Shown piece after piece: positions 26,052 to 33,404 of a DNA stretch of 64,000 bases; the stretch's first letter is position 1; each line of letters opens with the position of its first letter. Position numbers and translations under genes: made by a program. The stretch spans positions 84,508-148,507 of the forward strand of contig JACQZW010000025.1 in the NCBI GenBank assembly GCA_016213675.1, written 5' to 3'. The notes under the pieces are model-generated. The model was not told the DNA's origin, made no database searches, and worked only from the letters and a program-made list of their open reading frames with translations. Origin of the DNA: Acidobacteriota bacterium (GTDB taxonomy: Bacteria; Acidobacteriota; Thermoanaerobaculia; Thermoanaerobaculales; Thermoanaerobaculaceae).

Positions 26052-27749
26052 ATGGGCAGCGCGAAAGGAACGTTCGGGAAAGCTCGGAAGCGGCCGGCGC
26101 GCCGCTCCGGGCCGAAGGGTACGCGGCGACGGGCGGAGCGGGCCGAACGGGTGACGAAGGTGGGCGGAGACGCAGGAAAGAGGCGGAAGGGCGGACCGGC
26201 TGCCGCGGCTGAGGTGACGTTCCCGCTCCGGGTCGCCGCGATCGACGTCGGCTCGAACGCGATCCGCTTCCACGCCGCCGAGTTCGCCGACCCGTCGACG
26301 TGGACGGTCCTGGAGAGCGAGCGGGCGTCGGTCCGACTCGGGCACGATGTCTTCCTCACCGGCAAGCTGACGCGCGACGCCATGGATGGCGCGGTGGCGG
26401 CCTTCGCACGTTTCCGCGAGCGGATGAACCTCCTCGGGATCGCCCGCTACCGGGCCGTCGCGACGAGCGCGGTTCGCGAGAGCTCGAACGGCGAGCGCTT
26501 CGTCGAGCGGGTGCGCGACGAGGCCGGCATCGACCTCGAGGTCATCACCGGCACCGAGGAGGCCCGGCTGGTCCACCTCGCGGTCAAGAGCCGGATCCCG
26601 ATCGCCGCGGAGCCGTGGATCCTCGTCGATCTCGGCGGGGGCAGCGTCGAGGTCTCGCTGGTCGACGTCAGGGGGATCATCTGGAGCGAATCGCACACCA
26701 TGGGGTCGGTGCGGCTGCTCGAGGAGCTGGCCGGGGCCGGCCAGGAGCCGGGCCGGTTTCGCCGCCTGCTCGAGGAGTACGTGTCGACGCTGCGCATCCC
26801 CTCGGCCGCCCGGCACCGGGCCCCGGCGGGGTTCGCGGCGACCGGCGGCAACATCGAGGCGTTGGCCCGCCTGGCGGGCGCGGCGCCGGGTCCCGAGGGA
26901 GTCAGCGTGGTCGGGGTGGACGCGCTCGCCGCGGTGATCGGCACGCTGTCGCGGCTGTCGTACCGCCAACGGGTCGACGAGCTCGGGCTGCGTGAGGACC
27001 GCGCCGACGTCATCCTGCCCGCCGCCATGGTCTACGAGCGGCTGGCGCGGCTCGCCGGTGCCGCCGAGATCGCGGTCCCTCACGTCGGCGTCAAGGACGG
27101 CGTGGCGCTCGACCTCGTCGACGAGCTGGCCACCCGCCGCGACCACGCCGATCGCCAGACGTCGCTGCTCCGCGACGCGGCGGTCGACCTCGGCCGGCGC
27201 TACATGTTCGACGAGGGGCACGCGTCCCACGTGGCCGACCTCGCGGTGTCGCTGTTCGACCAGCTCCCCGCGTTGCACGACCTGGACGACGACGACCGCC
27301 GCACGCTGATGGCCGCCGCGATGCTCCACGACATCGGCGCCTTCGTGTCGTACAAGCGGCACCACAAGCACTCCCTCTACCTGATCTCGCAGTCGGAGCT
27401 GCCGGGCTTCTCCGAGAGAGAGATGCTGGTGATGGCCAACGTCGCCCGCTACCACCGCAAGGGCGAGCCCGACTCGACCCACGAGGCATACGCGGCGCTG
27501 GACGGCGACGAGCAGGTCCGGGTGCGCAAGCTGGCGGCGATCCTCCGTCTCGCCGACGCCCTCGACCGCGAGCACGCGCACCGGGTGCGGCGGCTGCGGG
27601 CGGAGAGCGGCGACGGCGAGGTCTCGCTCCACCTGGAGGGCGGGGGCGACCTCCTCCTCGAGCGCTGGGCACTCGAGCGCAAGGGGGAGTTCTTCCGGCA
27701 CGAGTTCGGTGTCAAGCTGAAGGTGACCAGCGAGGCGGGCGAGGCATGA
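26052..27749 (+). CDS. Ppx/GppA phosphatase with C-terminal HD domain
   Basis: A 565-residue exopolyphosphatase/guanosine pentaphosphate phosphohydrolase homologue. After a lysine/arginine-rich N-terminal tail of about 50 residues comes the actin-like fold: VAAIDVGSNAIRFHAAEF, ATSAVRESSNG, VITGTEEARL and the second phosphate loop LVDLGGGSVEVSLVD. A C-terminal HD phosphohydrolase part begins at about residue 390 (GHASHVADLA, MLHDIGAFVSYKRHHKHS). The ATG at 26052 gives the basic tail; a GTG at 26154 would remove it. The stop codon overlaps the next gene by ATGA, beginning a compact operon with two kinase-like proteins and a CHAD protein. This fits polyphosphate or (p)ppGpp turnover. Confidence 0.9.
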   Translation: MGSAKGTFGKARKRPARRSGPKGTRRRAERAERVTKVGGDAGKRRKGGPAAAAEVTFPLRVAAIDVGSNAIRFHAAEFADPSTWTVLESERASVRLGHDVFLTGKLTRDAMDGAVAAFARFRERMNLLGIARYRAVATSAVRESSNGERFVERVRDEAGIDLEVITGTEEARLVHLAVKSRIPIAAEPWILVDLGGGSVEVSLVDVRGIIWSESHTMGSVRLLEELAGAGQEPGRFRRLLEEYVSTLRIPSAARHRAPAGFAATGGNIEALARLAGAAPGPEGVSVVGVDALAAVIGTLSRLSYRQRVDELGLREDRADVILPAAMVYERLARLAGAAEIAVPHVGVKDGVALDLVDELATRRDHADRQTSLLRDAAVDLGRRYMFDEGHASHVADLAVSLFDQLPALHDLDDDDRRTLMAAAMLHDIGAFVSYKRHHKHSLYLISQSELPGFSEREMLVMANVARYHRKGEPDSTHEAYAALDGDEQVRVRKLAAILRLADALDREHAHRVRRLRAESGDGEVSLHLEGGGDLLLERWALERKGEFFRHEFGVKLKVTSEAGEA

Positions 27750-28426
27750 GGAACGACGACCGGATCCCCGGCAGGCTCATCGCCGTCGAGGGGCTCGACG
27801 GCTCGGGTAAGTCGACGCAGATCCACCTGGTCCACCAGTGGCTCCAGGGGCTCGGGCTGCGCGTGTTCTTCTCGGAGTGGAACTCCTCCGAGCTGGTCAA
27901 GGAGGCCACGCGCAAGGGGAAGAAGCGCCAGCTCCTCACCCCGACGACGTTCAGCCTGATCCACGCCACGGACTTCGCCGACCGCTACGAGCGGCAGATC
28001 CTGCCGATGCTCAAGGGCGGCTACATCGTGCTGTGCGACCGCTACATGTTCACCGCCTTCGCCCGCGACGCGGTGCGCGGCTGCGACGGCGCGTGGCTGC
28101 GCAACCTCTACGGCTACGCGCGCCGGCCGGACATCACCTTCTACTTCGGGCTCCCCCTCGAGGTGTCGCTGGGCAGGATCCTGGACGGGCGGCCGAGCCT
28201 GAAGTTCTTCGAGGCCGGGATGGACCTCGCGCTGTCGCCGGACATCACCGAGAGCTTCCGCATCTTCCAGGGCCGGGTCATGGCGCAGTACGACGCGATG
28301 GCCGACGAGTTCGGCTTCACCCGCATCGACGCGACCAGGCAGATCCACGAGCAGCAGGAGGTCGTCCGCGACTTCGTCGCCGAGCGGATCGACCTCGCGC
28401 GGTTCCACCTGAGGGCACGCCCGTGA
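27746..28426 (+). CDS. Thymidylate-kinase-like P-loop kinase, intact Walker A
   Basis: A 226-residue P-loop kinase of the thymidylate kinase superfamily. The Walker A loop GLDGSGKST is at residues 16-24 and the DRYMF segment (DR motif) near 95. The usual dTMP-binding pattern is not fully preserved: the middle reads AFARDAVRGCDGAWLRNLY and I see no typical lid. So the substrate may not be dTMP. It is translationally coupled (ATGA) to the Ppx/GppA-HD gene and overlaps its own paralogue by GTGA. Placement between a phosphatase and a CHAD protein suggests polyphosphate or nucleotide-phosphate chemistry; this is inference. Confidence 0.8.
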   Translation: MRNDDRIPGRLIAVEGLDGSGKSTQIHLVHQWLQGLGLRVFFSEWNSSELVKEATRKGKKRQLLTPTTFSLIHATDFADRYERQILPMLKGGYIVLCDRYMFTAFARDAVRGCDGAWLRNLYGYARRPDITFYFGLPLEVSLGRILDGRPSLKFFEAGMDLALSPDITESFRIFQGRVMAQYDAMADEFGFTRIDATRQIHEQQEVVRDFVAERIDLARFHLRARP

Positions 28427-29139
28427 GCACGCACCGCTGCTACGTCCAGCCGCCTCCCGGTGTGAACCCGGCAAAGCTCACCGGCACGCTGATCGTGCTC
28501 GAAGGCCCGGACTCGTCCGGCCGCTCGACCCAGGTGTCGATGCTCAAGGCCTGGCTCGAGCAGCAGGGCTACGCGGTCGTCGAGGTCGGGCTCAAGCGCT
28601 CGCCGCTGATCGGCCCCGAGCTGGAGCAGGCCAAGAAGGGCAACGTGCTGTCGCCGCGCACGATGTCGCTGTTCTACGCGACGGACTTCTACGACCAGCT
28701 CGAAAACCGCATCGTCCCGGCCCTGCGCGCCGGCTACGTGGTCCTCGCCGACCGCTACATCTTCACGCTCATGGCCCGCGACCTCGTCCGCGGCGCGGAC
28801 CCCGCCTGGCTCGAGTCGCTTTACTCGCGGGCGCTCGTCCCCGACGCGGTGTTCTACCTCCAGGTCTCGCCGCGGAACCTCGTGGAGCGCAGCCTCAAGG
28901 CACACGCCAGCCTGGACTACTGGGAGTCGGGGATGGACCTCGGGCTGTCCCACGACTGGCTCGACAGCTTCGTGATCTACCAGCGCCGCATCCGTGCCGA
29001 GTTCGCCAAGCTGCAGCAGCGCTACGGCTTCGAAGTGGTCGGCGGCAACCGAGCGGCGCGCGCGATCCAGCAGGACCTCCGCGGCCGCGTCGGGCGGGTG
29101 CTCGGAAACGGCGGGGAGCAGAAGGGAGCGCAGCGATGA
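28423..29139 (+). CDS. Thymidylate-kinase-like protein with degenerate P-loop
   Basis: A 238-residue paralogue of the preceding gene: DRYIF, MARDLVRGADPAWLESLY and SGMDLGLSHDWLDSF match it at the same places. The Walker A loop reads GPDSSGRST (residues 28-36): the catalytic lysine is an arginine (codon CGC). It could be a weak kinase or a pseudo-kinase subunit of a heterodimer with its neighbour. An extra 20-residue N-terminus precedes the loop. The GTG at 28423 overlaps the previous stop (GTGA) and its own stop overlaps the next start (ATGA). The tandem pair was probably formed by duplication; similarity is moderate, so the duplication is old. Confidence 0.78.
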   Translation: MSTHRCYVQPPPGVNPAKLTGTLIVLEGPDSSGRSTQVSMLKAWLEQQGYAVVEVGLKRSPLIGPELEQAKKGNVLSPRTMSLFYATDFYDQLENRIVPALRAGYVVLADRYIFTLMARDLVRGADPAWLESLYSRALVPDAVFYLQVSPRNLVERSLKAHASLDYWESGMDLGLSHDWLDSFVIYQRRIRAEFAKLQQRYGFEVVGGNRAARAIQQDLRGRVGRVLGNGGEQKGAQR

Positions 29140-29564
29140 CGCGCGGCATCGGATCGGGGACGGGCAGGGCCGGCAAGGTGGCCGAGGGCGCCGAGGACGG
29201 CGGCGAGGCCGAGGTCGCGGCTGCCGCGGCCGCGACCGGGCGCGGAGCGAGGCCGGCGAAGCGGGGCGACGAGCTGCGCCAGTCCCTCGTCGTCGAGCTG
29301 CACACCCTGCGGCTGCAGGCCCAGGACGCGGTCGAGCAGTACACCCTGCGGGTCAACGCCCAGCTCGCCGAGGTGCTGCGGCTCGCCGAAGGTGAGGGGA
29401 CGGCGGGCGAGAAGCCCCGCCGGCTGCCGGCCAAGCTCGCCGCGGCGATGCTCGCACAGCTCCGTGACGTCAAGCTCAAGCCCAAGAAGGGGCGGGCCAA
29501 GGACCTGGTGAGGATCCAGGAGCTGGTCGAGGAGCTGGTCGGACAGCTTCCGCACCAGGAGTGA
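29136..29564 (+). CDS. Hypothetical helical protein of the Ppx-CHAD operon
   Basis: A 142-residue protein I do not recognise. The first 45 residues are glycine-, alanine- and charge-rich and probably disordered. Residues 46-90 (LVVELHTLRLQAQDAVEQYT onward) and 100-142 (KGRAKDLVRIQELVEELVG) look helical and could form a coiled coil. It has no signal peptide or cysteines. It starts within the stop codon of the kinase-like gene (ATGA), with 22 nt to the CHAD gene, so it belongs to the same transcription unit and might be a structural partner of the kinase-like pair. Confidence 0.65.
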   Translation: MTRGIGSGTGRAGKVAEGAEDGGEAEVAAAAAATGRGARPAKRGDELRQSLVVELHTLRLQAQDAVEQYTLRVNAQLAEVLRLAEGEGTAGEKPRRLPAKLAAAMLAQLRDVKLKPKKGRAKDLVRIQELVEELVGQLPHQE

Positions 29565-29586
29565 CGGCGGCGCCGGGAGCGCGGGC

Positions 29587-31092
29587 GTGGACAAACCCGG
29601 CTGCACCTTCCTCGTCCCCCCCCGACTCTCGGAGGACCGCGTGCGCGCGGCCCTCGGCGCCCTCGGCTGGCAGGTTTCCGAGGCCGCGCCGGCCCGCCGC
29701 CACGACACCTTCGTCGACACCCACGACGGGCACCTGGCCCGCGCCGGGCTGCAGCTCCGCCGGTGCCGCGAGCGCCGCCGGTGGGAGCTCTTCGGCGCGG
29801 ACGAGCTGCTGGTCGAGCGGGGAACGGCCGCGGGCCCGACCCGGGGCGCGGTCGCGCGGCGGGTCGCCGAGGTAGCCGGCGACGCCCGTCTCCTGCCCCT
29901 CCTCGAGGTCCGAGGTACCGGCCGAGCGGTGCGGTTGGGCGGGCCGGGCGGCCCGGTCGATGCGGCGTTCGAGACGTGGCGGCTCTGCGACCCGCTCGGG
30001 CGTTGTGCCGAGAAGGAACTGCGGGTCCTCACCCTCGCCCCGAGCGCCGGGGAGCAGGTCGGGCGCCTGGCCGAGTCGCTCCGCCGCCTCGCCGGCCTCG
30101 AGCCGGTCACGGACGTCGTGGCCGAGGGGCTGCGCCGGCTCGGACTGCCGCGGCCCGGCGCGCCGCTCCCGCCCGGGCTGCGCGTCACGGCGGAGGACCC
30201 GCCGCCCGAGGTCGTCCGCAAGGTGCTCGCCAGGCAGGCCCTCGCGCTGCGCACCAACGTCGACGGTGCCGCCCTCGACCTCGACCCGGAGTTCGTCCAC
30301 GACCTGCGCGTGGCGACCCGCCGCTCGCGAGCCGCGCTCCGGCTCTTCCGCCCGCTCCTCGCCGAGGAGAGCGTCACCGCGCTCCGGGCCGAGCTGACCT
30401 GGGCCGCCGGGGTGCTCGGCGCCGTACGCGACCTCGACGTCCTGCTCGACCGGCTGCGCGGGCAACTGGCGCGGACCGGCGTCCCGCGATCGGCGGCGAG
30501 GTGGGTCCTCGGGCGGCTCGAGCGCGAGCGCCGCGCGGCGCTGGCCGCGCTCGTCGAGGCACTCCGGTCGTCGCGGTTCGCGGCGCTCGTCGAGGCGCTC
30601 GACGCGGTGAAGGCATCGCCGCCGGACGGCTGGCCGGCGACTGCGGCCAACTGGGGCGCCGCCGCGATCCGCCGCGCGGCCCGCCGCGTCGGAAGCTGGC
30701 AGGCGGCGGCCGGCGAGCCGACGGGGGCGGAGCTGCACCGCCTGCGCATCGCGTTCAAGCGCTTCCGCTACACCTGCGAGTTCTTCGCCGACGCGCTCGG
30801 CGACGAGGTGCGCGAGGCGATCCGCGAGCTGGTGCGCTTCCAGGACATCCTCGGCGCCCACCAGGACGCCGTGGTCGCGCTCCACCGCCTCGACGGGCTG
30901 GTCGGCGCCGCGGCGAGGTCGGGGGCGAGGCCGGCTCTGCTCGTCGCGCTCGGGGCGCTGCAGCAGGTCCAGCGTGAGGAGGCGATCGGCCGGCGCGACG
31001 CATTCGCCAGGGCCTGGCCGCGGCTGCCGAAGCGGCTGCGGCGGCTGCGTCGCGGGCTGCGCCGGCCGGGCAGCGATGACGAAGGGAGCTGA
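29587..31092 (+). CDS. CYTH-like / CHAD domain protein
   Basis: A 501-residue protein. Residues about 8-190 resemble a divergent CYTH (triphosphate tunnel) domain with HDTFVDTHDGHLARAGLQLR and the terminal EKELRVLT strand. From about 210 the CHAD domain begins: its histidine/arginine-rich helices include VHDLRVATRRSRAALRLF and ELHRLRIAFKRFRYTCEFF, and LGAHQDAVVAL near the end. CHAD domains are established polyphosphate binders, while CYTH proteins hydrolyse or bind polyphosphates. The GTG at 29587 follows GGGAG. This gene is the strongest evidence that the Ppx/kinase operon concerns polyphosphate. Confidence 0.85.
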   Translation: MDKPGCTFLVPPRLSEDRVRAALGALGWQVSEAAPARRHDTFVDTHDGHLARAGLQLRRCRERRRWELFGADELLVERGTAAGPTRGAVARRVAEVAGDARLLPLLEVRGTGRAVRLGGPGGPVDAAFETWRLCDPLGRCAEKELRVLTLAPSAGEQVGRLAESLRRLAGLEPVTDVVAEGLRRLGLPRPGAPLPPGLRVTAEDPPPEVVRKVLARQALALRTNVDGAALDLDPEFVHDLRVATRRSRAALRLFRPLLAEESVTALRAELTWAAGVLGAVRDLDVLLDRLRGQLARTGVPRSAARWVLGRLERERRAALAALVEALRSSRFAALVEALDAVKASPPDGWPATAANWGAAAIRRAARRVGSWQAAAGEPTGAELHRLRIAFKRFRYTCEFFADALGDEVREAIRELVRFQDILGAHQDAVVALHRLDGLVGAAARSGARPALLVALGALQQVQREEAIGRRDAFARAWPRLPKRLRRLRRGLRRPGSDDEGS

Positions 31093-31094
31093 CG

Positions 31095-31436
31095 ATGACG
31101 GGTCGCGGATCGACGGTGCTGTTCATCGGGATCGCCGGGTCGGTGCTGGCCATCGACCGGCCCACCGGCACCGAGCTGTGGCGCCGGCGCCTCAAGGGCA
31201 CGGCGTCGTTCACGACCGTCCTGCTCGAGGACGGCATGCTCTTCGCCGGGACGGGCGGCGAGCTCTACCGCCTCGACCCCGCGACCGGCGAGGTGCTGTG
31301 GCACAACCGGCTCAAGGGGCTCGGCATGGGCCTGGTCGCCTTTGCCTCCGGCCCCTCGGTCGCCGCCGCGGTCGCCGCCCAGCAGGCCGCCGAGGCCGCG
31401 GCAGCCGCCGCCGCCACGCCAGCCGCGGCGACGTAG
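31095..31436 (+). CDS. Short PQQ-like beta-propeller repeat protein
   Basis: A 113-residue protein with two PQQ-enzyme-like repeats (SVLAIDRPTGTELWRRRLKG and LYRLDPATGEVLWHNRLKG) and an alanine/glutamine-rich C-terminal tail. Full propellers need about eight such repeats, so this is a fragment-like or oligomerising unit rather than an enzyme. It lacks a signal peptide. It starts 2 nt after the CHAD gene's stop and is probably the last member of the operon. Its role is unknown. Confidence 0.6.
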   Translation: MTGRGSTVLFIGIAGSVLAIDRPTGTELWRRRLKGTASFTTVLLEDGMLFAGTGGELYRLDPATGEVLWHNRLKGLGMGLVAFASGPSVAAAVAAQQAAEAAAAAAATPAAAT

Positions 31437-31558
31437 CCCGCCGGCATCCACGGGGCCGTCGCGATCACCAACGTGCGTTGCGGCCGCCGGCGCCTTCCCT
31501 CGAGGAGGCCGGGGTGCGAGAATCAGGGCCTGAAGCCGGGGCTGACAGGGGGAGAACG

Positions 31559-32026
31559 ATGAGGGTCCACATGCTCATGCTCGTGGCCAATGTCGCCGTC
31601 GCGACGTCGGCGATGGCGGTGGAGCTGCCGAAGGACGTCACGACCGCCGACGTGTGTGCCGTCGTCCCCGGCGCGGAGGTCGCCAAGGCGCTGGGCGGCA
31701 CGCTCACCGAGGCGCTGCTGGTCCGCCCCGGCGGCGACCACGCCCGCTGTCGCTACACGGTCGAGACCGAGGCCGGCGGGCCCGCGGTCGTGATCGTATG
31801 GCTCCACGCGGCGGGCGACTTCGACGACCTGCGCGCGGTCTTCGAGGACCCGGTCACGCCGGTCGAAGGGCTCGGCGACGCCGCGTTCGTCGCCGTCGAT
31901 CCGGAGTCTGCGCGCCACGACCTCTTCGTCCTGCTGCGCGGCGTCGCTGCCGTCGAGGTCACCGGCCCGACCGCCACCGGCGTGCGCGCCGTCGCGGCGG
32001 TGGCGGTCCGCGCCGTGCGGCGCTGA
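31559..32026 (+). CDS. Small secreted protein, function unknown
   Basis: A 155-residue exported protein with a signal peptide (MLMLVANVAVATSAMAV). The mature part (TADVCAVVPGAEVAKALGG, RCRYTVETEAGGPAVVI) resembles the DUF3558-like family of small surface proteins, with two cysteines that may pair. The ATG at 31559 follows GGGGGAGAACG. It stands alone after the PQQ-like gene, about 120 nt away. No pathway can be assigned. Confidence 0.65.
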   Translation: MRVHMLMLVANVAVATSAMAVELPKDVTTADVCAVVPGAEVAKALGGTLTEALLVRPGGDHARCRYTVETEAGGPAVVIVWLHAAGDFDDLRAVFEDPVTPVEGLGDAAFVAVDPESARHDLFVLLRGVAAVEVTGPTATGVRAVAAVAVRAVRR

Positions 32027-32039
32027 CCGGGAGGATCGG

Positions 32040-32177
32040 GTGGCCCCTGTGCACCACGGTTTCTTCTGCGTCCTCGAGAGGTTCCAGGAGTCACCCGACG
32101 TGCTCTACGCCCTCGAATCCGAGCCTAGCCTGGTGCGCCGCGGCGAAGCCCCGTGGGGACGGGAGATCGAGCCGTGA
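32040..32177 (+). CDS. Possible 45-residue small protein
   Basis: A GTG-initiated frame of 45 codons with GGGAGG 5-6 nt upstream, beginning 13 nt after the preceding stop codon. It encodes MAPVHHGFFCVLERF and ends in WGREIEP. There is no known domain. A good ribosome site and compact position support it; its shortness keeps confidence low. Confidence 0.3.
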   Translation: MAPVHHGFFCVLERFQESPDVLYALESEPSLVRRGEAPWGREIEP

Positions 32178-32269
32178 CGCCGCCGCGTGCCTCTGCGCGC
32201 CGTGGCAGCCCACGTGTGGACAGTGCAAAACTCGTCGGCCCTGGCACCCATCGAATGAGCAGGACACCC

Positions 32270-32659
32270 ATGAAAGGCTACTTGTCTCGTCGCCGTGTGG
32301 CCGTGCTCCTCGCCGTGGCAGGTCTCGCATGGATGGGCGTCTGCGTGCTTGTCGTTCGGAACTACCCAAGGTGGGTGCTCGAGGGCACGGTCGGATTCGT
32401 GGTTTCGCATGGGCCGCTGGTAGACACGACGTACTACGCCCCCGGCTACTCGGACAGGGCGTTCCTGAAGGTGAAGCCCGGCATGTCCTGCGGGGAGGTC
32501 GAGGCGCTACTCGGTCGCCCTCTTAAGGTGCACGAATCCGAGGGTGAGCAGGCCTGGCTCTACAGTTCGCGCCGGAAGGACACTTCCTACCACGAGCGTG
32601 TCGTGCGCCTCAGGGACTGCAAGGTGACCCGGAGGCTCTCGGGGTACTACGTTGACTAG
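32270..32659 (+). CDS. Membrane-anchored BamE/SmpA-like domain protein
   Basis: A 129-residue protein with an N-terminal membrane segment (RVAVLLAVAGLAWMGVCVLVV, about residues 8-28) and an extracytoplasmic domain. FLKVKPGMSCGEVEALLGRP is the typical start of the BamE/SmpA fold (helix-turn preceding the beta-sheet), and WLYSSRRKDTSYHERVVRL the later strands. BamE itself is a lipoprotein of the outer-membrane assembly complex; no lipobox is visible here, so only the fold is claimed. The ATG at 32270 has AGCAGGA upstream; another ATG lies at 32255. Confidence 0.65.
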   Translation: MKGYLSRRRVAVLLAVAGLAWMGVCVLVVRNYPRWVLEGTVGFVVSHGPLVDTTYYAPGYSDRAFLKVKPGMSCGEVEALLGRPLKVHESEGEQAWLYSSRRKDTSYHERVVRLRDCKVTRRLSGYYVD

Positions 32660-32760
32660 CAGTCGCTTTCGCCTCGCCATAACGCCCAGGCACATTGGCT
32701 TCCTCCGACCGAGATGGCCAGGCACCTGGGCGGACGAGTCTTGCCCTTCTGTGAACGCGA

Positions 32761-33099
32761 TCAGTCGTCGCCCGGCGAACGGCGACTCGACTGACGACGA
32801 GGCCGAGGCCCGGGCTTCGGCTCCGCGACTCGTGCGGGTGCGCGGCTGACAAGCGGGTACTTGTCGGGGTGCTCGATTGAGTCCACGGCGAGGTCGACGT
32901 CAAGCTGCGGCCAGTACAGGTGATCCCCGTGGGACAGCGTGACATCGAGCAGATGCCCGATCGGCGCTTCCTTGAACCAGGGAAACTCGGCGAACGGCAC
33001 GAACAGCTCCCTCTCACCGAGCCACAGCCAAAAGCCGTGCCGGGAGACGTTGGTGACTTCAACCGCCGAAGTGCTCGTTCCACGCTGCGCGGATCTCAC
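32761..33099 (-). CDS. DUF2442 domain protein
   Basis: A 112-residue protein: residues 14-75 (VEVTNVSRHGFWLWLGEREL, FVPFAEFPWFKEAPIG) match DUF2442, followed by a proline/arginine-rich tail. The GTG at 33099, preceded by GGGAG, is inside the upstream DUF4160 frame, so the genes overlap by about 40 nt. DUF2442 and DUF4160 genes are often paired and resemble a toxin-antitoxin-like layout; activity is not established here. Confidence 0.75.
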   Translation of the reverse strand: MRSAQRGTSTSAVEVTNVSRHGFWLWLGERELFVPFAEFPWFKEAPIGHLLDVTLSHGDHLYWPQLDVDLAVDSIEHPDKYPLVSRAPARVAEPKPGPRPRRQSSRRSPGDD

Positions 33100-33298
33100 G
33101 CTCGTGCTCCCTGATCGCCCGTAGTGCCGCGCGGAGGTCGCGGGCACCGAGTCCGTGGTCCTCCGCGAGCTCGACGGCCGGATCGAGCCATACCTTGGCC
33201 TCGCCGGAAGGCCCCTCGACATGGACGTGCGCGCGGGGCTCCTCCCGTGAGAAGAAGTAGAACCGGAGATGGCCTACGCGGAGCACCGTCGGGCTCAC
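33059..33298 (-). CDS. DUF4160 domain protein
   Basis: A 79-residue protein matching DUF4160 over its full length (TVLRVGHLRFYFFSREEPRA, HVHVEGPSGEAKVWLDP, then REIRAAWNEHFGG). It is a small cytoplasmic protein usually encoded just upstream of, or overlapping, DUF2442. The GTG at 33298 is the start. Function is unknown; the tight overlap with DUF2442 is the main clue that the two work together. Confidence 0.75.
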   Translation of the reverse strand: MSPTVLRVGHLRFYFFSREEPRAHVHVEGPSGEAKVWLDPAVELAEDHGLGARDLRAALRAIREHEREIRAAWNEHFGG

Positions 33299-33404
33299 TC
33301 GTGCAGCCTATCACCCGGCGCAAGCTCGCCGGGAACGCGCTGCGGCGCGGCACGATCGGGTAGACTCGCGAAGCGCTGAGACCGGGCCGGTCTCGGGAGG
33401 TCAC

